NCBI GenBank assembly: GCA_024224815.1
Contig: JAAENC010001194.1
Span: 1 to 43,635, forward strand
DNA length: 43,635 bases
Direction: 5' to 3'
DNA from: Chloroflexota bacterium
GTDB lineage: Bacteria > Chloroflexota > Anaerolineae > Anaerolineales > Villigracilaceae
This document shows positions 25,685-34,432 of this stretch, in pieces. The notes below the pieces were generated by a model. That model ran no database searches. It had not been told where the DNA came from and saw nothing but the letters and a program-made list of their open reading frames with translations. How positions within the stretch are numbered: the stretch's first letter is position 1; the number at the start of each line of letters is the position of its first letter. Made by a program: the position numbers and the translations under genes.

Positions 25685-26080
25685 CTACTTCGCCACTAAC
25701 AACACCGCCTCTCCCTCAATCACCACCACATCATCCTGATTTTTGCAGACCGTCTCCAAAGTAATAATAGGCTTCCCTTCGCGCACTTTGATCACAGTCG
25801 CTGTTGCCGTAACAGTATCCCCAATAAAAACCGGCGCACGGAAATTAATACTCTGGCTGAGATAAATACTCCCTTCGCCGGGCAATTCTGTTCCCAATAC
25901 CGCCGAAATTAATCCCGCTGCTAAGATCCCATGCACAAGTCTCTGCTTAAATTGTGTCTGTGCTGCATAGTCGTCATCCAGATGAACGGGGTTCTTATCT
26001 CCTGAAATTTCCGCAAATTTACGTACATCTTCATCGTTAAAGCTTTTCGTTATCGAAGCGCTATCGCCAACTTTGATCAT
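25685..26080 (-). CDS. MaoC family (R)-specific enoyl-CoA hydratase-like protein
   Basis: The 131-residue hot-dog protein has the hydratase-2 motif SGDKNPVHLDDDYA, with its Asp and His, followed by RLVHGILAAGLIS and a PVFIGDTVTA strand. It is similar in size to PhaJ-type enzymes that convert enoyl-CoA to (R)-3-hydroxyacyl-CoA. Two ATGs occur in tandem; GGAG lies 6 nt before the second (26080), which is a better spacing than for the first (26083). No polyhydroxyalkanoate genes are nearby. Confidence 0.9.
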   Translation of the reverse strand: MIKVGDSASITKSFNDEDVRKFAEISGDKNPVHLDDDYAAQTQFKQRLVHGILAAGLISAVLGTELPGEGSIYLSQSINFRAPVFIGDTVTATATVIKVREGKPIITLETVCKNQDDVVVIEGEAVLLVAK

Positions 26081-26117
26081 CATATTCTCCTCAATAATGT
26101 CATCTTACGCAGTAGGG

Positions 26118-26198
26118 TTTAGCCCCCATCTAACTCCCCACTCAGGGGGGAGAACTTATCCCTTCCCCTTGAGGGGGAAGGCTAGGAAGGGGGCTAAA
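26118..26198. repeat. MITE-like C/G-run palindromic element
   Basis: Outer arms TTTAGCCCCC (26118-26127) and GGGGGCTAAA (26189-26198) enclose two internal hairpins (CTCCCC...GGGGAG and CTTCCCC...GGGGGAAG). It is 81 nt long and non-coding, in the style of the elements at 16757 and 20057. No gene is visible from 26084 to 26379. Confidence 0.75.
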
Positions 26199-26379
26199 CA
26201 CAAAAGTATATTCAAAACAGATAATATACCTAACATCCTTAATTTTCTTTCGCCCAATTATGGCAGTCTTTTAAGAAGCTGTCTATCGCTCTTTGCTAAT
26301 TCGCCCGCACCTGATAGAATCCCCCAGCTATTAAACAAATATATAATGCTCAAGAATTTACGAAAAGAGAATCGCTCTT

Positions 26380-27570
26380 ATGATCTATAACTTCAGCCTT
26401 TTCTGGCGCATGACCTATCGCTCCTTTATAAAAACCGCCAATACGCCGGGCCGCCTAACCAAAAAACGCCTTATTTTCCTCGCCCTTTTTTATATCGTCT
26501 GGATTCCAGTCACCATCTTCACCTGGATCTGCCTCGGGCTAGATGAAATCTTCTTCCCCGCCTACAAAAATCACCCCGTCGAAAAACCACTCTTTATTCT
26601 CAGTAATTATCGCAGTGGTTCTACTTTTCTTCACCGCCTCCTATCTCATGACCAAAGAAATTTCACCAGCATGCGCACTTGGGATATTTACATCGCCCCA
26701 ACTATTACCCAACGAAAAATAGTTGAATTTCTCAAAAAAATAGACAGCCTTATCGGAAGCCCCATCTACAAAATCATCAAGAAAATTGACCAGATCGGGT
26801 TACAAAGAGTGGATATCCACCCCATCTCCTTTTTTGAACCGGAAGAAGATGAAAATATCCTCCTGCATAATTGGTCAAGTTTCATGGTTGTCTATCTTTT
26901 CCCCTTCTTGGAATCACTCCCCCCCTATCAATACTTCGACCGAGACTTGCCCACTGACGAAAAGAACAGGGTCATGGCATTCTACAAGTCAATGCTCCAA
27001 CGCCATTTATACGCTACCGGCTCCTCCTATTTCGTCTCGAAAAACCCATCTTTTAGCGCAAAAATATCTACCCTTAAAGAATTTTTCCCCGACGCACGCA
27101 TTATCTACCTCGCTCGCAACCCACTAGATATGCTCCCCTCAACCGTATCCTGGCTCAATTACGCCTGGAATGTTTTTAGCGAGCCTGCCGAGAAATATAT
27201 TTACACCAAGGAAATCTGTGAGTTTTCTCAATATTGGTATCGTTATCCCCTCCAATATCTCGACGAAAACCCTTCAGCAAATCATCTCATTTTGCCCTAT
27301 CGTGATCTGATCAACAACCCCATTGGCGTAGTGCATAGCTTCTACGAACAATTTGGCTACAAAGATTACCCCGCCCTAACAGATGCCTTTATGGAAGGCA
27401 TCAAAGCCACCGAAGCCCGCCGTAGCATTCATGATTATTCCTACAAAGAAATGGGCTACACTCGTGAGGGAATTATCAACACTTTCTCCGACATCTTCGA
27501 GCGCTTCGATTTTGACAAACGTGAGCCAGCACAAATCAAGTCCGAGCCAATTCTCGAAGCTGCTAAGTAG
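26380..27570 (+). CDS. Membrane-anchored sulfotransferase family protein
   Basis: The 396-residue protein starts with a charged segment and one hydrophobic anchor (about 31-52). A P-loop-like 5'-phosphosulfate loop, SNYRSGSTFLHRLL, lies at about 75-88. The 3'-phosphate site is in ARIIYLARNPLDMLPSTVSWL. Both match PAPS-dependent sulfotransferases of the Stf0/Sulfotransfer_3 type, which sulfate sugars, lipids or tyrosines. The acceptor is unknown, and no PAPS-synthesis gene is in the window. No clear Shine-Dalgarno site precedes the ATG at 26380, so the start is less certain, but the N-terminal anchor fits it. A terminator follows directly. Confidence 0.85.
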   Translation: MIYNFSLFWRMTYRSFIKTANTPGRLTKKRLIFLALFYIVWIPVTIFTWICLGLDEIFFPAYKNHPVEKPLFILSNYRSGSTFLHRLLSHDQRNFTSMRTWDIYIAPTITQRKIVEFLKKIDSLIGSPIYKIIKKIDQIGLQRVDIHPISFFEPEEDENILLHNWSSFMVVYLFPFLESLPPYQYFDRDLPTDEKNRVMAFYKSMLQRHLYATGSSYFVSKNPSFSAKISTLKEFFPDARIIYLARNPLDMLPSTVSWLNYAWNVFSEPAEKYIYTKEICEFSQYWYRYPLQYLDENPSANHLILPYRDLINNPIGVVHSFYEQFGYKDYPALTDAFMEGIKATEARRSIHDYSYKEMGYTREGIINTFSDIFERFDFDKREPAQIKSEPILEAAK

Positions 27571-27597
27571 GCCAGATATCAAAATATCCAATCAGAG

Positions 27598-27627
27598 AAG
27601 CCTCCTTCATTTACGAAGGAGGCTTTT
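27598..27627 (+). terminator. Terminator of the sulfotransferase gene
   Basis: An 11-bp stem (AAGCCTCCTTC/GAAGGAGGCTT), a six-base loop and a T-run lie 27 nt past the stop codon. Confidence 0.9.
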
Positions 27628-27678
27628 GCTTTTTATAGGGAAAAGCTGTAAGATAAAACCACTAAAAAAGGAGTATTT

Positions 27679-28182
27679 ATGCCTAAAATCCAATTTAATG
27701 GAAAAACCTATAACGACATCGCCGAAATGCCTGCTTCTGAACGCCAAGCCTACAATCAATTAATGACACATTTCAAGGATGAAAACAAGGACGGCATCCC
27801 CGATATTTTTCAGGGTGACGTTGTTAGCAATATAGTCGAGGCCTTTGCCAGCACCAACCTTGTCGTAGACGGAAAACGAGTCGGCGGATTTAAAAATTTA
27901 ACACAAGAACAGCGTATCAAATTAGAAAATGCCATGGGCATGCTCAAAAAATTGGGCATCATCTCTGAACTACCTAATTTGGATGGTGGATTTCACCCAT
28001 CTCACCCGGAAGCAATGCCTGTTTGGGACGACGCGGAGCTTCGCGCATCAAAACCGCTTTTTCAGCAAAATTCCACCATCCAGGAAGATAGAGGTGGCGC
28101 ACGCGTGGCAATTATCTTGGCAGCTTTCGTCAGCTTAATGGTTTGCGGGGTTGCCGTATTTTTCTTTTTGTTTTCGGGGTAG
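27679..28182 (+). CDS. Tail-anchored protein with EF-hand-like loop
   Basis: The 167-residue protein begins PKIQFNGKTYNDIAEMP, then shows a calcium-loop-like segment, DENKDGIPDIF (about 35-45), in which Asp/Asn positions alternate as in EF-hand or dockerin-type loops. A soluble middle region ends in one hydrophobic helix (about 143-165) and two residues, so it should be anchored by its C-terminus with the bulk in the cytosol. I recognise no family. AAAAAAGGAG provides a strong ribosome site. It leads a run of short, closely spaced genes (YciI-like, the deaminase remnant, gntK). Confidence 0.72.
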   Translation: MPKIQFNGKTYNDIAEMPASERQAYNQLMTHFKDENKDGIPDIFQGDVVSNIVEAFASTNLVVDGKRVGGFKNLTQEQRIKLENAMGMLKKLGIISELPNLDGGFHPSHPEAMPVWDDAELRASKPLFQQNSTIQEDRGGARVAIILAAFVSLMVCGVAVFFFLFSG

Positions 28183-28192
28183 AGAATATCTT

Positions 28193-28495
28193 ATGAAGCA
28201 ATGGATCTATGTACTCAAGTTAACCCGTCCCGAAATGTTGACTAAAGGCTCTACACCAGAAGAAGATGCCGTGGTTTCTCGGCACTTTAACTATCTTAAG
28301 GAATTAACCAAAAAAGGGGTGATGATATTGATGGGGCGAACACAAACTGAAGATGAAACTACTTTTGGTATCGCTATCTTTGAAGCAGAAAATGAATCTG
28401 AGGCTCAAAAGATCATGGAAAATGATCCAGCTCTCTCTGAGGGAGTAATGACGGCAAACTTGTATCCATATAAAATAGCCTTGATGCGAGAATAA
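28193..28495 (+). CDS. YciI-like domain protein
   Basis: This is a 100-residue ferredoxin-fold protein of the YCII type. It has YVLKLTRPEML, then HFNYLKELTKKGVMILMGRTQ with the His expected in the family, and FEAENESEAQKIMENDP followed by GVMTANLYPY. Function in the family is poorly known. A longer frame starts at 28151 but overlaps the preceding gene; the ATG at 28193 is 10 nt past that gene's stop and starts the fold correctly. Confidence 0.85.
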   Translation: MKQWIYVLKLTRPEMLTKGSTPEEDAVVSRHFNYLKELTKKGVMILMGRTQTEDETTFGIAIFEAENESEAQKIMENDPALSEGVMTANLYPYKIALMRE

Positions 28496-28499
28496 GAAT

Positions 28500-28701
28500 A
28501 TGAAAAACTTCAATCCAAAATATAACGATATTCTCAAAACCGAAATCCAAGTTCACCTTGAGGGGCTATTCGCACTGCCACGAAGTTTTGAGAGTGAGCA
28601 TGGAAAAGATTGAACTTTGCAATCGTTTTACCATAGAGGCTTCTTTTTTGCCTGAAATAGAGAAAAACGCCATCATAGCAAAATTTCGGCAAATAGAATG
28701 A
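28500..28701 (+). pseudogene. Adenosine deaminase remnant with internal deletion
   Basis: Two fragments lie end to end in different frames. From ATG 28500 the first 25 codons read like the start of an adenosine deaminase; the segment LKTEIQVHLEG corresponds to the metal-binding LPKTELHxHLEG, with the first His changed to Gln. The stretch around 28600-28698, in another frame, ends LCNRFTIEASFLPEIEKNAI, which matches the very C-terminus of the same enzymes (NSFxASFLPEAEK). About 280 codons of the barrel are missing between them. The TGA at 28699 overlaps the gntK start as ATGA, as in an operon that once held an intact gene. The family match is from recognition of motifs, not a search. Confidence 0.72.
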
Positions 28702-29192
28702 GCATCAGGGGCTTTATCGTTATGGGGGTTTCTGGGTGTGGCAAAAGTACAATCGCACGCTTATTAGCAAAAAAACTGGATTGGGATTTCTATGATGCCG
28801 ACGATTTTCATCCGCCAGAAAATATCACAAAAATGGCAGGAGGGATTCCGCTCAACGATTCAGATCGCGCCCCTTGGCTTCTTTCTTTAAACGAAATGCT
28901 CGGTGCCAATATCCAGGCGGGAAAGCACCCTGTTTTAGCTTGCTCGGCACTTAAAAGAATCTATCGAGAAGAACTGCATCGGGAAAATGCTGGCTTAAAA
29001 ACAGTCTACCTTAAAGGCAATTGCACACTGGTTTGGGAAAGAATTTCAAAGCGTCAGGCACATTATATGAAGCCGAGCATGCTCAAATCCCAGTTTGATA
29101 CGCTCGAAGAACCAACAGATGCCCTCGTGGTAGATATCAGTCTAAGGCCAGATAAGATCATAGAAAAAATCATCGCTTCTTTTCAACTATAA
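28698..29192 (+). CDS. gntK: Gluconokinase
   Basis: The 164-residue cytosolic kinase converts D-gluconate to 6-phosphogluconate. The Walker A loop is GVSGCGKST (10-18). The family signature DADDFHPPENITKMAGGIPLND follows at about 33-54, then DRAPWL and ACSALKRIYRE. Length matches GntK. The start overlaps the end of the deaminase remnant by 4 nt. No gluconate transporter or Entner-Doudoroff genes are in the window. Confidence 0.95.
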   Translation: MSIRGFIVMGVSGCGKSTIARLLAKKLDWDFYDADDFHPPENITKMAGGIPLNDSDRAPWLLSLNEMLGANIQAGKHPVLACSALKRIYREELHRENAGLKTVYLKGNCTLVWERISKRQAHYMKPSMLKSQFDTLEEPTDALVVDISLRPDKIIEKIIASFQL

Positions 29193-29229
29193 TTAAAGCC
29201 ATCATTTTTTATTGCATCAAGGAGCACAT

Positions 29230-30333
29230 ATGAACTGGCAAAGACTTACGCAAACGCAATGGATAGATATCGGCATTTCCCTTCTTATATTTCTCGCCAT
29301 CGCAATTCTTGGGCGTTGGATCATAAAGTTTATTTTCAAACGTATCATTCGCCGCCTGACCCGTCACACAAAAACCACTTTTGACGATGCACTCTTAGAA
29401 GCTATTGCGCCGCCACTCTATTGGCTTGCCTTGGTCTATGCTTTCAAGTTTTCGCTCAATCGTCTGGGTTTCATCTTCGATAAGCTCGATTTCGATCTGA
29501 ACGCTTTTTACTTTATCTTATTTTGGTTGATCTTCTCTGTAATTGCATGGCGTTTGGTCACCAATCTTGCCCAGTGGTACGAAAACCAGCTCGCCGCAAC
29601 CAAAGAAATAGAACTTGGCGAACAACTAATGCCCTTCCTGCGTCGCTTAATCCTGATTGTCTTGGTCGTGATCGCCGCCATTATTTTTCTTGACTATTTC
29701 AATGTTGAAGTTGGCGGTTTTGTTGCAACGCTGGGCATTGGCTCCTTGGCTATTGCACTTGCCGCCCAAGCCGCGCTCTCCGACACAATTAGCGGTTTTG
29801 TGATCATGCTAGACCGCCCTTACAGGATTGGGGATCGTATCGAATTACAGGATATTGGCACATGGGGCGATGTGATAGATATTGGATTACGCAGCACACG
29901 TATTCGGACACGCGATAATCGCATGGTCATTATTCCCAATTCTGTAATTGGGAAAAGCCCCATCATCAACTATTCTTACCCCGATACGCAATACCGTATT
30001 CAAATTCATATTGGCGTAGCTTACGGTACAGACCTTGAAAAAGCGCGCCAAATTATCATTGACGCAGTTCGTCAAGTGGAAGGTGTTCTGGAAAACCGCC
30101 CTGTGGAAGCCCTCTTTTTAGAATTTGCCGATTCTGCTCTTATCTTCCGTGTTCGCTGGTGGCTGGAATCTTATGTAGATACACGCCGTATGTTTGATAA
30201 AGTGAACACCGCAATTTATGAAAAACTGAACGCAGAGGGTATTGACATCCCCTTCCCACAGCGGGTTATTACCTATAAATTGGATCATCCTGATGGTGGA
30301 GAAAAACTTGAAATTTTCCCGAAAGAAGAATAA
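29230..30333 (+). CDS. MscS family mechanosensitive channel
   Basis: The 367-residue inner-membrane protein has four hydrophobic helices (about 10-30, 60-80, 92-115 and 133-155), a pore-lining TM3 region rich in Gly/Ala (GGFVATLGIGSLAIALAAQAALSDTISGFVI), and the MscS beta domain (RPYRIGDRIELQDIGTWGDVIDIGLRSTRIRT). Such channels release solutes upon osmotic downshock. A frame starting at 29212 would add six codons, but AAGGAG lies directly before the ATG at 29230. Its gene ends at a strong terminator. Confidence 0.93.
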   Translation: MNWQRLTQTQWIDIGISLLIFLAIAILGRWIIKFIFKRIIRRLTRHTKTTFDDALLEAIAPPLYWLALVYAFKFSLNRLGFIFDKLDFDLNAFYFILFWLIFSVIAWRLVTNLAQWYENQLAATKEIELGEQLMPFLRRLILIVLVVIAAIIFLDYFNVEVGGFVATLGIGSLAIALAAQAALSDTISGFVIMLDRPYRIGDRIELQDIGTWGDVIDIGLRSTRIRTRDNRMVIIPNSVIGKSPIINYSYPDTQYRIQIHIGVAYGTDLEKARQIIIDAVRQVEGVLENRPVEALFLEFADSALIFRVRWWLESYVDTRRMFDKVNTAIYEKLNAEGIDIPFPQRVITYKLDHPDGGEKLEIFPKEE

Positions 30334-30350
30334 GAAGAAGCATTAAACTG

Positions 30351-30380
30351 AAAACGGGCGCACAATTGTGTGCCCGTTTT
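30351..30380 (+). terminator. Terminator of mscS-type gene
   Basis: The arms AAAACGGGC and GCCCGTTTT with an internal CACAATTGTG palindrome and a T-run lie 18 nt after the channel gene stop. Confidence 0.88.
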
Positions 30381-30409
30381 TGTCTTTAATTTAGCAGACT
30401 TCTCGAATA

Positions 30410-30442
30410 AGACTACAAAAGTCTTTGAGACTTTTGTAGTCT
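30410..30442. repeat. Perfect 15-bp inverted repeat in a larger imperfect element
   Basis: AGACTACAAAAGTCT (30410-30424) and its complement (30428-30442) surround a 3-nt loop. Flanking bases from about 30392 to 30478 (AGACTTCTCG and GCAAGAGGTCT) form a weak outer repeat, suggesting a small MITE-like element between the two convergent genes. Confidence 0.7.
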
Positions 30443-30486
30443 GCCATTTCTACATAACTACTTTTGCAAGAGGTCTAGTAAGCTAG

Positions 30487-31368
30487 TTAGCCTATCGTGC
30501 TCTCCCCATCTGTGAGGACATAAAAGCTTCGCGGGGTTGTTTCGCTGCGGTCATAGATGAAATCGGTGATGATATAGCCTGCGTTGAATAGTTTTTCAAA
30601 AACTTCTCGGGTAAAGAAACGCCAGTCTTTTGCCAGGGGCAGATCAACTGTTCGGAGTTTTTGGAAATCGTTGGGGATCTGGAGGAGGATGAGTTTAGCA
30701 CTTGGGGGAGAATAATGTTTGGGGGCACGCAGCAAGCCTAAATCTGCGTTTGTTTCGGGAGTATAGAGCATTTGAGCCTCGGCTGCTTGATAGTTTTCTA
30801 ATCCCAAAAGAGTACGATTCTCTACATCTAATCGCTGAAAAACACGGGGCGTATTAAGCCACCAATCGACTTGAAAACGGTCAGAGGCTACGCCTGCGTT
30901 GAGGCCATCAACCATCTCGCCATATTCGTCGCGTTTGTAGGTATTGCAAATAGCACCGAGCTGGGCGATATTTAGATAGGCATTGCGGCTGAGAAGAGGG
31001 TCGTAGGTCCAGGTGATAAGGTCTAGACCCTGTTGGCGCACCATTTGCCACTGCGCCTGTTTGAGCGCAAAGCCGATATTTTTGCCACGATGCGCAGGAT
31101 GAACGCCCATTTGATGCGAGCTATGTTTTGTTTTTAATCCTTTAGGGGTGTTGTATAAACCGGGGAAACCGAAGAGAAAGCCGATCATTTTATCGTTTTC
31201 AAATGCGCCAATGGCAAGGCCGCCGTTATGAACAAAAGCGGTAAGCATGTGGGTGGGGACAATATCTTGTGCGCCACCACGCCAAATTTCGTCGGTCAGT
31301 TTTTCAGTAGGGAAGAGTTCGTCTGCGCTTTCGAGGAGACGAATTTCATAAGAAGGCTTTATAGACAT
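30487..31368 (-). CDS. GNAT-superfamily protein (COG3375-like)
   Basis: The 293-residue protein carries a GNAT-like core in its N-terminal half: AIGAFENDKMIGFLFGFPG, then SHQMGVHPAHRGKNIGFALKQAQ, the acetyl-CoA loop. A C-terminal half follows with WTYDPLLSRNAYLNIAQLGA and DRFQVDWWL, which fits COG3375, a set of uncharacterised predicted acetyltransferases. The substrate is unknown. It stands alone, with palindromic repeats on both sides. Confidence 0.85.
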   Translation of the reverse strand: MSIKPSYEIRLLESADELFPTEKLTDEIWRGGAQDIVPTHMLTAFVHNGGLAIGAFENDKMIGFLFGFPGLYNTPKGLKTKHSSHQMGVHPAHRGKNIGFALKQAQWQMVRQQGLDLITWTYDPLLSRNAYLNIAQLGAICNTYKRDEYGEMVDGLNAGVASDRFQVDWWLNTPRVFQRLDVENRTLLGLENYQAAEAQMLYTPETNADLGLLRAPKHYSPPSAKLILLQIPNDFQKLRTVDLPLAKDWRFFTREVFEKLFNAGYIITDFIYDRSETTPRSFYVLTDGESTIG

Positions 31369-31420
31369 AGAGGAAGATTATTTAATGATGGTTGTACAAC
31401 AAGTTATGGGTATGTTAGTT

Positions 31421-31490
31421 TGCGAAGCGTGGCAGTCTCTCTAACCATCTTGGAGATTGCTTCGGCGACAAAACTGCCTCGCAATGACAA
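31421..31490. repeat. Dispersed palindromic repeat, GAGATTGCTTCG family (copy 2)
   Basis: TGCGAAGCGTGGCAGTCTC, a short centre, and GAGATTGCTTCGGCGAC, ending in GCCTCGCAATGAC. The core matches copies 3 and 4 closely. Confidence 0.8.
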
Positions 31491-31518
31491 AACTATCTCT
31501 TAATTTTTTCACTACTAA

Positions 31519-32442
31519 TTATTTTCTGCTCAGTCTTGCACGCAATTTAGCAAAAAAGCTTTCTTTTTGTAAATAATTAAGTCTGTAGGTAAAACGTGCA
31601 GGCATTAGGCCAAAAATACGCGGTAAAGAATCTGTTTCGCAAGTACGATCTGTCGCAAGGTAGTCGAGGAAAAAGCCAGAGATAGGGAACTTAGGGAAAG
31701 TGGCCTGAAGTATAAGGTTGCCCAAACGCAAAAATGGCGTTGGTGCAGAGAGAATAAGTCTTCTACGATTGGTTACGGCCAAGATGATTTCAAAAATTTG
31801 ACGTAGTGAAAGATACTCGCTCCCGCCAATTTTTCGAGTTTTATTTTCCAGCTCGGGATTATCTAAAGACCAGAGCAGGCAAGTTACCAAATCTTCTACC
31901 CAAATTGGTTGCAAATAGGTTGCGCCTTTATTGGGTAAAAAAATGACTCCGGGGGAAATTTGGGCCAAACGAGAGATTATGGTTGTAAAATTATCTTCTG
32001 GCCCAAAAATAACGGATGAACGGATGATCGTGTAGGGGATATTCCCATTGCGGATATGTTCTTCTGCAAGTCCTTTGGCTCTTAATGCGGGGAAAGCGGA
32101 GGATTTATCTGCATCGAGATGACTGAGATAGATAATTTGCCGGACATTTGAACCTGCTGCGGCTTGGATAAGTGTTTTTGTCCCCTCGATATCTGTTTCA
32201 AAGAGTTGGGCACTGCTTTCTCCGCCCGCGAGGTGATAAATATGATCTATACCACGTAATGCAGCGCGCAGACCACGCAGATCATTTAAGCTGACCACTG
32301 CAACTTCAACAGGGACACCTTGTGGTAAGCGCGGGCTATTTGGCGAAGGGCGAATAAGAGTACGGACTTCGTGACCGGCTTCAACGAGCTGACGCACCAA
32401 CGCCCGCCCAACAAAACCTGTACCGCCTATAACAAGAATCAT
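31519..32442 (-). CDS. Atypical SDR, NAD(P)-dependent epimerase/NDUFA9-like
   Basis: The 307-residue Rossmann-fold protein opens with GGTGFVGRALV (NAD(P)-binding GxxGxxG, residues 6-12), then DHIYHLAGGE, YLSHL and IIRSSVIFGPEDNF. The classical YxxxK of extended SDRs is absent in the expected place, as is typical of atypical NDUFA9/complex I-associated SDRs. The substrate is unknown. It lies downstream of acs but behind a terminator, so it is a separate unit. Confidence 0.82.
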   Translation of the reverse strand: MILVIGGTGFVGRALVRQLVEAGHEVRTLIRPSPNSPRLPQGVPVEVAVVSLNDLRGLRAALRGIDHIYHLAGGESSAQLFETDIEGTKTLIQAAAGSNVRQIIYLSHLDADKSSAFPALRAKGLAEEHIRNGNIPYTIIRSSVIFGPEDNFTTIISRLAQISPGVIFLPNKGATYLQPIWVEDLVTCLLWSLDNPELENKTRKIGGSEYLSLRQIFEIILAVTNRRRLILSAPTPFLRLGNLILQATFPKFPISGFFLDYLATDRTCETDSLPRIFGLMPARFTYRLNYLQKESFFAKLRARLSRK

Positions 32443-32489
32443 GGCTGAGATTATAGCAGGAAAGCGCCTGTACTCAGGATTTATGTAAA

Positions 32490-32519
32490 AAAAGAGGACT
32501 TCTCACGAAGTCCTCTTTT
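32490..32519 (-). terminator. Terminator of acs
   Basis: A 12-bp stem (32490-32501 with 32508-32519) followed on the minus strand by a seven-T run, 17 nt after the acs stop. Confidence 0.9.
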
Positions 32520-32536
32520 CTTTAATGCTCGAGAAA

Positions 32537-34432
32537 TTAATCTGCTAATGTGCTCGTATCACCAACTTCTTCGCCGAGTGCTTGGGCTTTTAGCAGACGG
32601 CGCATAATTTTACCACTGCGTGTTTTGGGAAGGCTATCGACAAAGGTGATCGATTCCGGCTTTGCGATAGGACCGAGTTCTTTGCCAACATGATCTCGTA
32701 TAGCAGCGACTAGTTCATCGCTGCCACTAACGCCCGCATTCAAAATCACATAAGCATGAACAGCGTTGCCTTTAATTTCATGAGGCAATCCAATTACAGC
32801 AGATTCTGCTGCGCTGGAGTGGCTGACTATGGCGCTTTCCACTTCGGCTGTGCCTAAACGGTAGCCACTGACCTTAAGAACGTCATCCATTCTGCCAATG
32901 ATCCAGATATAGCCATCTTTATCTTTACGGGCAGAATCACCGGTTTGGTACATATTCCCGAATTTGCCCCAGTATTGTTCTTTATAGCGTTCATCATCGC
33001 CATAAATGGTACGCAACATGCTCGGCCACGGGCGTTTGAGTACCAAAAAGCCCTCTTCCCCTGCTGCCACAGGGTTGCCGTCATCGTCCACAACGTCGGC
33101 TTCGTGACCGAAGAAAGGTTTTGTGCCAGAGCCGGGTTTAAGCGGGGTTACAGGCAAAGGTGTGATTACAAATCCGCCTGTTTCTGTTTGCCACCAAGTA
33201 TCCATGATGGGGCATTTTTCTTTGCCGATCACTTCGTAGTACCATTTCCACGCTTCAGGATTAATCGGTTCGCCGACACTGCCCAATAAGCGTAGAGAGG
33301 AGAGATCGAATCGGTTGGGCCATGCGTCTCCGAAGCGCATCAAGCCGCGGATCGCGGTCGGAGCGGTGTAGAGGATGGTTATCCCGTATTTTTCGATCAT
33401 TTTCCACCAACGGTTAGGATAGGGGAAAGTCGGTGCGCCCTCGTACATAAAACTGGTCGTTCCAGCAATAAGCGGGGAATAGACGATATAACTGTGTCCC
33501 GTTATCCAGCCCGGATCAGCAGCACACCACCAACGATCATCATCTTTCACATCAAAAACAGATTTGAGCGTGGTATGCGTATAAACCTGATACCCGCCAT
33601 GCGTATGAACAATGCCTTTTGGTCTTCCCGTTGTACCGGAGGTATAGAGGATGAAAAGAAGGTCTTCGGCATCCATTTCTACAGTGTCACATTTCGGGCT
33701 CGCAATAGGGAGTTCGAGCAGATCGTGATACCAAAAATCACGTCCTTGCTCCATATAAACTTCATTCTCGGTGCGTTTTACAACAATACAATGCTCGATC
33801 GTTGCCTGACGTGCCATTGCTTCGTCAGAAATATCTTTCAGTTTAATAACGTTGCCACGAAGCCAAGCGCCATCTGCGGTGACCAAAACGCGGCTTTTTG
33901 CATCTTCGATACGAGAAGCCAAAGCCTCTACGCTGAAGCCGCCATAAACTACGCTATGCGCCGCACCAATTTTGGCACAAGCTAACATCGCAAAAACCTG
34001 CTCAGGAATACGCGGCATATAAATGGTGACAATATCGCCTTTTTCTACGCCCATACTCTTAAGAATATTTGCCATTTTGCTAACTTCACGATTCAATGCG
34101 TGATAAGAGAAGGTACGGGTATCACCTGGCTCACCTTCCCAAATTAGGGCAAGTTTATTCTTATTGGCATTGGTCAAATGGCGATCAATGGCATTGTGCA
34201 CAATATTTGTTTTGCCCCCAACAAACCATTTATAAAAAGGTGCGTTGCTGTCATCCAGCACCTTATCCCAGGTTTTATACCACTCCAATTCATTGGCACG
34301 GTCTGCCCAAAACCCCTCGGGGTCATCAATAGATTGCTTATACCAAGTATCATAGTCTGGAACGTTGGCATTTTTAACAACTTCTTCTGAAGGGAAATAA
34401 ACTTCACCCTCATAATTTTCTTTATCAGACAT
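32537..34432 (-). CDS. acs: Acetyl-CoA synthetase (AMP-forming)
   Basis: This 631-residue enzyme activates acetate to acetyl-CoA at the expense of ATP. It shows the ACS N-terminal domain, the AMP-binding motif YTSGTTGRPKG, TWWQTETGG for the acetate pocket, DVLKVSGYRLGTAEVE at the hinge, and the C-terminal PKTRSGKIMRRLL, whose Lys is the acetylation target in regulated members of the family. AGGAGG lies upstream. A TATAAT (34528-34533, minus strand) could be its -10 box, giving a leader of about 90 nt; I see no matching -35. Acetate assimilation fits with fbp just upstream on the same strand and glgC elsewhere. Confidence 0.97.
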   Translation of the reverse strand: MSDKENYEGEVYFPSEEVVKNANVPDYDTWYKQSIDDPEGFWADRANELEWYKTWDKVLDDSNAPFYKWFVGGKTNIVHNAIDRHLTNANKNKLALIWEGEPGDTRTFSYHALNREVSKMANILKSMGVEKGDIVTIYMPRIPEQVFAMLACAKIGAAHSVVYGGFSVEALASRIEDAKSRVLVTADGAWLRGNVIKLKDISDEAMARQATIEHCIVVKRTENEVYMEQGRDFWYHDLLELPIASPKCDTVEMDAEDLLFILYTSGTTGRPKGIVHTHGGYQVYTHTTLKSVFDVKDDDRWWCAADPGWITGHSYIVYSPLIAGTTSFMYEGAPTFPYPNRWWKMIEKYGITILYTAPTAIRGLMRFGDAWPNRFDLSSLRLLGSVGEPINPEAWKWYYEVIGKEKCPIMDTWWQTETGGFVITPLPVTPLKPGSGTKPFFGHEADVVDDDGNPVAAGEEGFLVLKRPWPSMLRTIYGDDERYKEQYWGKFGNMYQTGDSARKDKDGYIWIIGRMDDVLKVSGYRLGTAEVESAIVSHSSAAESAVIGLPHEIKGNAVHAYVILNAGVSGSDELVAAIRDHVGKELGPIAKPESITFVDSLPKTRSGKIMRRLLKAQALGEEVGDTSTLAD

